A DNA stretch of 9,033 bases from Dehalococcoidia bacterium (GTDB lineage: Bacteria > Chloroflexota > Dehalococcoidia > Dehalococcoidales > Fen-1064). The number at the start of each line of letters is the position of its first letter. Position 1 is the stretch's first letter. The notes below the pieces were generated by a model that was given only the letters and a program-made list of their open reading frames with translations, was not told the origin of the DNA and searched no databases. Below are positions 1 through 5,651 of this stretch, in pieces. The translations under genes and the position numbers were made by a program. The stretch spans positions 1 through 9,033 of the forward strand of contig JAUYDN010000225.1 in assembly GCA_030691775.1 (NCBI GenBank). Reading direction: 5' to 3'.

Positions 1-161
1 AAAAGCCCTGTCGTTGCGAGACCATCCCGATATCATCAGGATGAATCGGGAGGCGAAGCAATCTCTGCCTCAGAAAGGGAGCGCCATCAACGATAGATTG
101 CCGCGTCGCTTCGCTTCTCGCAAAGACAAATTATGCCATAATATCTATTGCGTTTGTATTA
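1..161 (+). mobile_element. MITE-like palindromic element, copy 1 (left end outside window)
   Basis: Non-coding element that matches the copy at 3786-3965 in the same orientation. It has the outer palindrome arms GTCGTTGCGAG (10-20) and CTCGCAAAGAC (117-127), the inner arms GCAATCT (58-64) and AGATTGC (95-101), and a small TCCCGAT/ATCGGGA hairpin just inside the left outer arm. Its right end reads GCGTTTGTAT (150-159) followed by TA (160-161), like the right end of copy 2. The central loop differs in sequence from copy 2, so the arms rather than the loop are conserved. The true left terminus lies before the window. No protein is encoded, so a transposase would have to act in trans. The IS630/mariner-like assignment is inferred from the TA flank and terminal repeats. 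Confidence 0.75.
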
Positions 162-201
162 GTACGTATCATCGTTGCTAAAGAATAGTACCAAATTTGA
201 C

Positions 202-230
202 TTGACAAGCCAGCCTGTTTTGTGTTTATT
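202..230 (+). promoter_or_regulatory. candidate sigma-70 type promoter for pyrG
   Basis: TTGACA at 202-207 is a perfect -35 hexamer. TTTATT lies 17 nt downstream (225-230), with an overlapping alternative TATTAT at 227-232. Transcription would begin near 237-243 and give a 5' leader of about 55 nt. A short inverted repeat AGTAG-C-CTACT lies at 235-245, around the expected start. The region is A/T rich compared with the flanking genes. I see no leader hairpin followed by a U-tract that would suggest attenuation of pyrG. Confidence 0.45.
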
Positions 231-295
231 ATTAAGTAGCCTACTAAAATTCCCCCGCATATTGTATTTTCCAGCCTTAAAACTTAATTCCCTAT

Positions 296-1933
296 ATGTC
301 AAAGTATATCTTTGTGACTGGTGGTGTTGTTAGTTCCGTTGGGAAAGGCATCGCTGTCGCATCCATCGGCACCATTCTTAAAAGCCGTGGCTTGAGTGTC
401 ACCGTCCAGAAGCTCGACCCGTATCTGAACGTCGACCCGGGCACCATGTCCCCCTACCAGCACGGCGAGGTGTTCGTAACGAAAGATGGGGCAGAGACCG
501 ACCTCGACCTCGGCAACTACGAGCGCTTTATCGATGTCAGCCTCACCCAGGACTCCAATATCACCTCCGGGCAGATTTATCTCGCCGTCATCGGGCGGGA
601 GCGGCGGGGCGATTTCCTGGGCGGGACAATCCAGGTCGTACCCCACGTCACAAACGAAATCAAAGACCGCTTCAAGCGGCTGGCGGAGAAATCAAAGGCG
701 GATGTTATTTTGATAGAAGTCGGCGGGACGGTGGGCGATATCGAAGGTTTGCCTTTCCTGGAAGCTATACGGCAAATGCGTAAAGACGCCGGGCGTGATA
801 ATGTGCTTTATATCCACGTTACCCTCCTGCCCTATCTCAACTCGACCAAAGAGCTCAAGACCAAACCCACACAGCACAGCGTCAACGAGTTGCGTCGTAT
901 CGGTATCCAGCCGGACGTGATTATCTGCCGCAGTGACTATCCCATTCCGGATAACCTGCGGGACAAGATTTCTCTCTTCTGCGATGTCGACCGGGAAGCG
1001 GTGATTCCTCTCACCACCGTATCCTCCGTCTACGAAGTGCCGCTCGTACTCGAAGAGACCGGCCTGGGGAAGCTTATCGCCGAAAAGCTCAATCTGCCGG
1101 GAAAAGAAACCGATTTGTCGGAATGGCGCGAGATGGTGTCCCGGCTCAAGGATTCCCAGGAACCGGTGAACATCGCCCTCGTCGGTAAATACGTAGAGCT
1201 ATCGGACTCTTATTACTCGGTGCGGGAAGCCCTACAGCACGCCGCCCTTTTTCACAACCGTCATCTCAACCTCTTCTGGGTGCACTCCGAGCAGTTGGAA
1301 AAGATGGATGATGTCGACCCGCTCCTGCGGACGGCACAGGGCATTATCGTACCGGGAGGCTTCGGGGTGCGGGGCATCGAAGGGATGATTAAAGCAGCAC
1401 GCTACGCGCGTGAAAATAAGATACCCTACCTGGGTCTGTGCCTGGGAATGCAGGTGATGGTCATCGAGTTTGCCCGTTATGCTTTCAGCTCGGATAAACC
1501 TAACTCCACCGAGTTCGATCCGGTGACACCCTATCCTGTTATCGATATTATGACGGAACAAAAAGCAATCTCCAGTAAAGGCGGTACGATGCGGCTCGGC
1601 AACTACCCCTGCCGCCTCGTCGAGGGCACCAATGCGGCTAAAGCTTACGGTTGTAATCCCATCGAGGAGCGGCACCGCCACCGTTTCGAATTCAATAACC
1701 AGTTCCGCCAGGTCCTGGAAGAAAAGGGGTTGGTCCTTAGCGGACTATCGCCTGATACCCGGCTGGTGGAGTGCGCCGAGGTCAAAGACCACCCGTGGAT
1801 GGTCGCCTGCCAGTTCCATCCCGAATTCGGGTCCAGACCAAACCGCCCTCATCCGCTGTTCCGCGATTTTATCGGCGCGGCAAAGGACGTTCTGCGTGAG
1901 GGCGCTCAGCGAGCGCTCCCGCTGACAAGTTAG
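296..1933 (+). CDS. pyrG: CTP synthase (glutamine-hydrolysing)
   Basis: Cytosolic enzyme that converts UTP to CTP with ATP and glutamine, the last step of de novo pyrimidine nucleotide synthesis. The 545-residue product has the normal two-domain length. The N-terminal amidoligase domain (about 1-267) opens with the hallmark phosphate-binding loop [10 protein letters not shown] (9-18) and carries the [10 protein letters not shown] segment (141-150) at the Mg/ATP site. The class I glutamine amidotransferase domain (about 290-530) shows the oxyanion strand GGFGVRG (354-360), the nucleophile Cys382 in GLCLGMQ, and the His508/Glu510 partners in FHPEFG. The start is fixed by the conserved [10 protein letters not shown] opening, although no Shine-Dalgarno sequence precedes it (the upstream bases are CTTAATTCCCTAT). 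The HAD gene follows after 1 nt. All catalytic residues I looked for are present. Confidence 0.98.
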   Translation: MSKYIFVTGGVVSSVGKGIAVASIGTILKSRGLSVTVQKLDPYLNVDPGTMSPYQHGEVFVTKDGAETDLDLGNYERFIDVSLTQDSNITSGQIYLAVIGRERRGDFLGGTIQVVPHVTNEIKDRFKRLAEKSKADVILIEVGGTVGDIEGLPFLEAIRQMRKDAGRDNVLYIHVTLLPYLNSTKELKTKPTQHSVNELRRIGIQPDVIICRSDYPIPDNLRDKISLFCDVDREAVIPLTTVSSVYEVPLVLEETGLGKLIAEKLNLPGKETDLSEWREMVSRLKDSQEPVNIALVGKYVELSDSYYSVREALQHAALFHNRHLNLFWVHSEQLEKMDDVDPLLRTAQGIIVPGGFGVRGIEGMIKAARYARENKIPYLGLCLGMQVMVIEFARYAFSSDKPNSTEFDPVTPYPVIDIMTEQKAISSKGGTMRLGNYPCRLVEGTNAAKAYGCNPIEERHRHRFEFNNQFRQVLEEKGLVLSGLSPDTRLVECAEVKDHPWMVACQFHPEFGSRPNRPHPLFRDFIGAAKDVLREGAQRALPLTS

Positions 1934-1934
1934 T

Positions 1935-2663
1935 ATGTTACCCAAAGCCATCCTGTTCGACCTGGATGACACGATTCTGATTGAGGATGCGGCTTCCAGA
2001 CGGGCGTGGGAAGAGACCTGCCAGGCTTACGCGGAAAAGACCGGACTCTGTAAAAGCGAGGAGCTTCTCAAACGAATCAGGGAGTCATCCGAATGGTTCT
2101 GGAATGACCCCGTCAGGCGCAGAGAGGCGACTGCCAGCTTCTACCGGGCGCGAGTGACCTACGTGAAGCGGGCTTTGCGCGGATTCGGTTGTGATGATGA
2201 GCAAACTGCGCATGAGATTGTGATTGCATTTACGGCGCTGAAAGACAGTTTAATAGGATTCCTCCCGCGCGCGGAAGAGACTATCAGGAGTATCGCCGGT
2301 CGCGGCTTTCGGCTCGCACTGCTCACGAACGGGGACGCAAAGGTCCAACGGGATAAAGTAATAAGATTCGGACTTCTTCACTATTTCCCCGTCTGCCTGA
2401 TTGAAGGGGAACTCGGTTACGGAAAACCTGATTCAAGGGTGTTTCAAACAGCTCTGGACAGGCTGGGGGTGCCGGCGGACGGGGCATGGATGGTGGGAGA
2501 CCTGCTGGAAACCGATATTACGGGGGCGCAGAACCTGGGTATTTTCACCGTCTGGTGTGATTACTCACGGAAAGGCTTGCCCGCGGACACAAAGATTGTC
2601 CCGGATAGGACCATTAACGATATATCTGAGCTTATGAAATTGGTCGATACGAAAGGGAGTTAA
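1935..2663 (+). CDS. HAD superfamily hydrolase (subfamily IA phosphatase-like)
   Basis: Probable small-molecule phosphatase of 242 residues. All four HAD motifs are visible: motif I FDLDDT with nucleophile Asp9 and acid/base Asp11; motif II LLTNG with Thr131; motif III Lys164 in GKPDSRVF; and motif IV MVGDLLETD with Asp189 and Asp194. Residues between about 17 and 105 form the helical cap expected of a C1-cap HAD protein. The overall pattern resembles phosphoglycolate phosphatases and YjjG-type pyrimidine 5'-nucleotidases, and the substrate cannot be read from the sequence. The ATG lies 1 nt after the pyrG stop (TAG-T-ATG), so it is almost certainly co-transcribed and probably translationally coupled to CTP synthase. 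That makes a nucleotide-related substrate attractive but unproven. Confidence 0.9.
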   Translation: MLPKAILFDLDDTILIEDAASRRAWEETCQAYAEKTGLCKSEELLKRIRESSEWFWNDPVRRREATASFYRARVTYVKRALRGFGCDDEQTAHEIVIAFTALKDSLIGFLPRAEETIRSIAGRGFRLALLTNGDAKVQRDKVIRFGLLHYFPVCLIEGELGYGKPDSRVFQTALDRLGVPADGAWMVGDLLETDITGAQNLGIFTVWCDYSRKGLPADTKIVPDRTINDISELMKLVDTKGS

Positions 2664-2796
2664 CAGTCAAAGCTACAAGTCAAAGTAAAAAGTGCGCCGT
2701 GTCCGTCAGAAGTACCGGCACACCAGTCAACCGCACGTGAGTTTTGAGTTATCATCTGTGGTTTTGACTTTTAACTTTTGAATTTTAAGCTTATCC
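2664..2796. repeat. A/T-rich gap with imperfect inverted AAGTCAAA-type repeats
   Basis: The gap between the HAD gene and the transaldolase gene starts with AGTCAAAG and AAGTCAAAG units (about 2665-2693). It ends with the opposite-strand version, TTTTGACTTTTAACTTTTGA (2762-2781). Between them is a more G/C-rich part with no visible coding potential. The arrangement is an imperfect inverted repeat that could fold as a long weak stem. No convincing terminator (G/C stem plus T-tract) or -35/-10 pair stands out. Short AAAAGTTAAAAGTCAAA-like repeats are often scattered in bacterial genomes, but I cannot name a family. Confidence 0.4.
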
Positions 2797-2807
2797 AAGG
2801 AGATACG

Positions 2808-3458
2808 ATGCGCATCTTTCTGGACACGGCAAATATCGCGCAGATACGGTCAGCCGCCAAAATGGGAGTTATCAGCGGCGTCACCACCAACCCCAGCCTG
2901 ATTTCCAAGGAGGGGCATGCTGACTACGAGGCGGCCGTCAAAGAAATTTGCAGTATCGTGGATGGTCCCATTTCAATGGAAGTCACCGTAGAAGATGCAA
3001 AAGGGATGGTCGAGGATGCGCGTAAGTATGCCAAATGGGCACCGAACGTCATCATTAAAATCCCGTGCACGGCAGCCGGGCTTGAGGCAACCTCGGTGTT
3101 GAAAAAAGAGGGCATCGGGGTCAATATGACGCTTTGCTTCTCACCCAACCAGGGGTTGCTCGCCGCGCTTTCCGGCGCCGCTTATTGCAGTCCGTTCGTC
3201 GGCAGGCTGGACGACGTCGGCCACGACGGTATGCAGGTAGTCAGGGACCTGGTGGAAATCTACCGGAACTACCAGATGAGCACACAGGTCATCGCCGCCT
3301 CCATCCGGCACCCGCTCCACTGCATCGCCGCCGCTAAAGCCGGGGCGCATATCGCCACCGTACCGTACAACATCCTGATGCAGATGATTCAGCACCCGCT
3401 TACGGATGCAGGCATCAGCCGCTTTTTAAGCGATTGGAAACGTCTGACGCAAAAGTGA
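2808..3458 (+). CDS. fsa: small transaldolase / fructose-6-phosphate aldolase family protein
   Basis: Class I aldolase of the FSA/TalC (MipB) family, acting either as transaldolase in the non-oxidative pentose phosphate pathway or as fructose-6-phosphate aldolase. The 216-residue length is right for this short family, well below the roughly 320 residues of classical TalB. Visible signatures are FLDTAN with Asp6, GVTTNPSL (24-31), SMEVT (56-60), the Schiff-base Lys84 in [15 protein letters not shown] (106-112) and the late SIRHP segment (165-169). The ATG at 2808 is chosen because AAGGAG (2797-2802) sits 5 nt before it and the family normally begins MRIFLDTA. An in-frame ATG at 2778 would add 10 non-conserved residues. 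The two activities cannot be separated from the sequence alone; most members annotated as talC are transaldolases. Confidence 0.93.
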   Translation: MRIFLDTANIAQIRSAAKMGVISGVTTNPSLISKEGHADYEAAVKEICSIVDGPISMEVTVEDAKGMVEDARKYAKWAPNVIIKIPCTAAGLEATSVLKKEGIGVNMTLCFSPNQGLLAALSGAAYCSPFVGRLDDVGHDGMQVVRDLVEIYRNYQMSTQVIAASIRHPLHCIAAAKAGAHIATVPYNILMQMIQHPLTDAGISRFLSDWKRLTQK

Positions 3459-3471
3459 GCAACAGGGAAAA

Positions 3472-3693
3472 ATGAAATACACAATCATCATTGAAAAAGG
3501 CCGTGAATCAGGTTATGTTGCTTATGCCCCTGCACTCAAGGGATGTGTTTCTCAAGGTGAGACCAAAGCAGAGGCTATGGGGAACATAAAAGAAGCCATC
3601 GGAGCTTATGTTGAGGCTCTCCTTGAAGACGGGCTTCCCATCCCCACAGAAATAGGCAAAGACATCGTAGAGCTCGAGGTCACGGCAAGGTGA
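3472..3693 (+). CDS. hicB: HicB-family antitoxin (short form)
   Basis: Antitoxin of a type II HicAB toxin-antitoxin module, expected to bind and block the HicA mRNA interferase. The 73 residues are a single HicB-like partial RNase H fold. They show the hallmark GYVAYAPALKGCVSQGET segment (about 14-31), followed by the EAMGNIKEAIGAYVEALLEDG helix region (34-54) and the PIPTE turn. No C-terminal helix-turn-helix or ribbon-helix-helix domain follows, so this is the short type without an obvious DNA-binding module. It starts 13 nt after the transaldolase stop behind a weak purine tract (AGGGAAAA). Its TGA overlaps the GTG of hicA. The frame is intact, although its partner is disrupted. Confidence 0.92.
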   Translation: MKYTIIIEKGRESGYVAYAPALKGCVSQGETKAEAMGNIKEAIGAYVEALLEDGLPIPTEIGKDIVELEVTAR

Positions 3694-4099
3694 GCAAACT
3701 GCCGCGAGGAATGTCAGGTAAAGCTGTGACAAAGGCATTGGAGAAGGCAGGTTTCTACATCAAACGGCAGAAGGGAAGTCATATAATACAAGCGTCAGAA
3801 TAAATGTTGAGACATTGTTCAAAACAGCCTGTCTTTGCGAGTCCCGATTATATCGGGACGAAGCAATCTCTGGTTAAAAAAGGGGGTTTTATTAAGCGTT
3901 AGATTGCCACGTCGCTCCGCTCCTCGCAAAGACAAAAGAATCATTGTTATTTAATACGTTTGTATTAATGCTGCGCAGGGACAGTCCTTTTACCCAGGTG
4001 GTTGTTCCAGACCATAAGAGTATTGATACCGGGACATTAGCCTCGATACTTGAAAGTGCCAGTTTATCAACGGAGGATTTTATCAAGCTTTTAAGGTAG
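3690..4099 (+). pseudogene. hicA: hicA mRNA interferase toxin gene, split by a MITE-like insertion
   Basis: The 5' part (3690-3785) starts with GTG overlapping the hicB stop as GTGA. It encodes MSKLPRGMSGKAVTKALEKA and continues through GFYIKRQKGSHI, with the catalytic His31 in the G-S-H motif. Reading on into the insert adds only QASE-like residues and stops at 3801-3803. The 3' part resumes at 3968 with MLRRDSPFTQVVVPDHKSID, then a TGTLASILESA helix and DFIKLLR, stopping at 4097-4099. Removing 3786-3967 joins codon ATA to ATG in frame and yields a 75-residue protein of normal HicA length and motif order. As it stands the toxin is cut just after its catalytic His and lacks its second beta strand and C-terminal helices, so it should be inactive. 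Confidence 0.9.
3786..3965 (+). mobile_element. MITE-like palindromic element, copy 2, inserted in hicA
   Basis: A 180-bp non-coding element. Its ends are ATACAAGCGT and ACGTTTGTAT, an inverted repeat with one mismatch. It is flanked by TA on both sides (3784-3785 and 3966-3967), consistent with a TA target duplication. Inside, TGTCTTTGCGAG (3830-3841) pairs perfectly with CTCGCAAAGACA (3923-3934), and GCAATCT (3863-3869) pairs with AGATTGC (3901-3907). A side hairpin GTCCCGAT/ATCGGGAC (3841-3859) lies between these arms. The boundaries are supported twice: by the restored hicA frame and by the matching right end of copy 1 (150-159). It encodes no transposase, so mobilisation in trans by a Tc1/mariner-IS630 type enzyme is inferred, not seen. 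Confidence 0.85.
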
Positions 4100-4127
4100 A
4101 TAAACAACACCCGTTTATTATATCTAC
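4096..4127 (+). other. A/T-rich stem-loop overlapping the hicA stop
   Basis: ATAAAC (4100-4105) pairs with GTTTAT (4113-4118) across a 7-nt loop. The stem can be extended by GTAG (4096-4099) with CTAC (4124-4127) after a bulge. It could be the 3' end signal of the fsa-hicBA transcript, but the stem is weak and no clear T-run follows, so a terminator call is not justified. Confidence 0.25.
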
Positions 4128-4236
4128 GTAACCCGCATATCTTCAGAGCTACCAACTCGATTTTATGTTTTAAAATACAACCGTCACAGGTAACAAATCG
4201 CAGTAATCACCAACCAAAGGTGAACGGGAATCCCGT

Positions 4237-4242
4237 GGAGGT
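4237..4242 (+). promoter_or_regulatory. Shine-Dalgarno site that decides the rho start
   Basis: GGAGGT at 4237-4242 lies 7 nt before ATG 4250. It argues against the in-frame GTG at 4220, which has no such site. A short inverted repeat ACGGG-AAT-CCCGT (4224-4236) abuts the ribosome binding site. Its stem is small, and any role in translational control is speculative. Confidence 0.7.
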
Positions 4243-4249
4243 CAGAAAA

Positions 4250-5521
4250 ATGGATATCAGTCAACTCGAAAACAAAACAAAAGAAGAACTGCAGGAGATT
4301 GCCAAGGAAATGGAGCTTCCGGATGCCACTACGCTGGATAAACCGGACCTGCTGAGGCGGCTTTTACAGGCAGACGCGGAACAGCAGGGCAATATCTTCT
4401 GCCGCGGTATTCTTGAAATTATGGGGGATGGTTACGGGTTCCTGCGCCAGAGCACCTTACTCCCCAGCCCTTCGGATATCTATGTATCGCAATCGCAGAT
4501 ACGGCGTTTCGGTCTGCGCAACGGCGATATGGTCACCGGTCAGGGCAGACCCGCCCGCGCTGGCGAAAAGTACATCAGCCTCCTCAGGATTGAAGCCGTC
4601 AATGACCTCAACCCGGAACTTGCCAAACAACGGCCCCATTACGGCTCGTTAACACCCACTTTCCCGGATAGGAAAATAAACCTGGAGGTGCCGGGCAACA
4701 GCCTCTCCACCCGCCTGCTCGACCTGATTGCGCCGGTGGGGCGTGGACAGCGTGGACTGGTTGTCTCCCCGCCCAAAGCCGGTAAAACGATGTTGCTGAA
4801 AGCGATCGCTAACGCCGTCTCCACCAACTACGACGACATTCACGTGATGGTCTGCCTCATCGGGGAGCGGCCGGAAGAGGTGACGGATATGAGGCGCAGT
4901 GTCAAGGGGGAGGTAATCGCCGCCACCTTTGACGAGCCGGTGGAGAACCACACCCGCGTCGCCGAGCTTGCCCTGGAGAGAGCCAAGCGCCTGGTGGAGA
5001 GCGGCAAGGACGTGGTCATTCTGCTCGACGGCATCACCCGCCTGACGCGTGCCTATAACCTGGCGATGCCCTCCAGCGGTCGTACTCTCTCAGGCGGTAT
5101 CGACCCCGCCGCCCTGCACCCTGCCAAGCGCTTCTTCGGCGCGGCGCGTAACACCGCCGAGGGCGGCAGTCTCACCATCCTCGCTACATGTCTTGTGGAC
5201 ACCGGTAGCCGGATGGATGACCTCATTTACGAAGAGTTCAAGGGCACCGGTAACATGGAAGTCCACCTCGACCGTAACCTTGCCCAGCGCCGCATTTACC
5301 CGGCAATCGATATCGAGCTCAGTGGTACCCGCCGGGAGGAGCTATTGATGGACGAAACAACCCTGCAGAGAGTCTGGCTCCTGCGGCGCATGGTCTCGAT
5401 GATTTCCCAGGACTCCAACAAACGTGATGAAGCCACGGAACGGGTGCTGGAACGCCTGCGCAAATCAAAGAGTAACGCCGAGTTCCTGGCGAAACTCACC
5501 AAGCAGATGGATGACGATTAA
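4250..5521 (+). CDS. rho: transcription termination factor Rho
   Basis: Hexameric RNA-dependent ATPase/helicase that ends transcription at C-rich unstructured RNA. The 423-residue product has the compact domain order without large insertions: an N-terminal Rho_N helical domain (about 1-40), a cold-shock-like primary RNA-binding domain (about 48-118, with [14 protein letters not shown]), and a RecA-like ATPase domain. Walker A is SPPKAGKT (173-180), Walker B is VVILLDG (255-261), and the secondary RNA-binding loops include [20 protein letters not shown] (281-300). The arginine-finger region MEVHLDR ends at Arg342. GGAGGT 7 nt upstream selects this ATG. The gene stands alone, with 150 nt before it back to the hicA remnant and 124 nt after it. 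I did not recognise a separate promoter with confidence. Confidence 0.97.
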   Translation: MDISQLENKTKEELQEIAKEMELPDATTLDKPDLLRRLLQADAEQQGNIFCRGILEIMGDGYGFLRQSTLLPSPSDIYVSQSQIRRFGLRNGDMVTGQGRPARAGEKYISLLRIEAVNDLNPELAKQRPHYGSLTPTFPDRKINLEVPGNSLSTRLLDLIAPVGRGQRGLVVSPPKAGKTMLLKAIANAVSTNYDDIHVMVCLIGERPEEVTDMRRSVKGEVIAATFDEPVENHTRVAELALERAKRLVESGKDVVILLDGITRLTRAYNLAMPSSGRTLSGGIDPAALHPAKRFFGAARNTAEGGSLTILATCLVDTGSRMDDLIYEEFKGTGNMEVHLDRNLAQRRIYPAIDIELSGTRREELLMDETTLQRVWLLRRMVSMISQDSNKRDEATERVLERLRKSKSNAEFLAKLTKQMDDD

Positions 5522-5645
5522 ACTTCTCCCTTTGCTAAAGAGCCTGCCCCGTACAAGATACGGGGGAGATTGAGAGGGATTATAGAATTGAAATCCCCCT
5601 TGAATCCCCCTTTGCCAAAGGGGGGAAACCTGAAACCCCCGAGGA
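5522..5645. repeat. tandem hairpins of interspersed palindromic repeats between rho and uvrC
   Basis: The first hairpin has a perfect 7-bp stem CCCCGTA (5547-5553) / TACGGGG (5559-5565) with loop CAAGA, enclosed by outer complementary bases TCCCT (5527-5531) and AGGGA (5575-5579). The second has stem CCCCCTTT (5606-5613) / AAAGGGGG (5617-5624) with a 3-nt loop, preceded by two C-run units, AATCCCCCTTG and AATCCCCCTTT. Neither stem is followed by a T-run on either strand, so they are not canonical intrinsic terminators, although they could stall polymerase or protect 3' ends. CCCTTTGCCAAAGGG-type repeats are familiar as dispersed elements in many bacterial genomes; family membership here is by recall only. 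Confidence 0.55.
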
Positions 5646-5651
5646 ATGAGG

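Noticed and set aside
1232..1681. Minus-strand open frame (149 codons) opposite pyrG
   Set aside because: It is antisense to the conserved glutaminase domain of CTP synthase and has no recognisable motif or ribosome binding site.
3830..3934. The palindrome in hicA as a structured RNA gene or riboswitch
   Set aside because: Its flanks, terminal repeats, recurrence upstream of pyrG and interruption of a gene all point to a transposable repeat. The loop sequence is not conserved between the two copies.
3784..3969. A 4-bp TAAT target duplication instead of TA
   Set aside because: TAAT also occurs on both sides, but using it makes the terminal inverted repeats asymmetric. The TA reading gives matching ATACAA ends, and copy 1 is followed by TA then GT, so only TA is shared.
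3968..4099. The 3' hicA fragment as a separate small gene starting at its own ATG
   Set aside because: It has no ribosome binding site, and its sequence is the C-terminal half of HicA, continuous in frame with the 5' half once the element is removed. The ATG is simply an internal Met codon.
3892..4155. Minus-strand open frame of 87 codons across the element and hicA remnant
   Set aside because: It spans the mobile element and is antisense to recognisable HicA codons. It has no family resemblance and no convincing start signal.
4220..4249. Upstream GTG start for rho
   Set aside because: It adds ten non-conserved residues and overlaps the strong GGAGGT site that serves the ATG at 4250.
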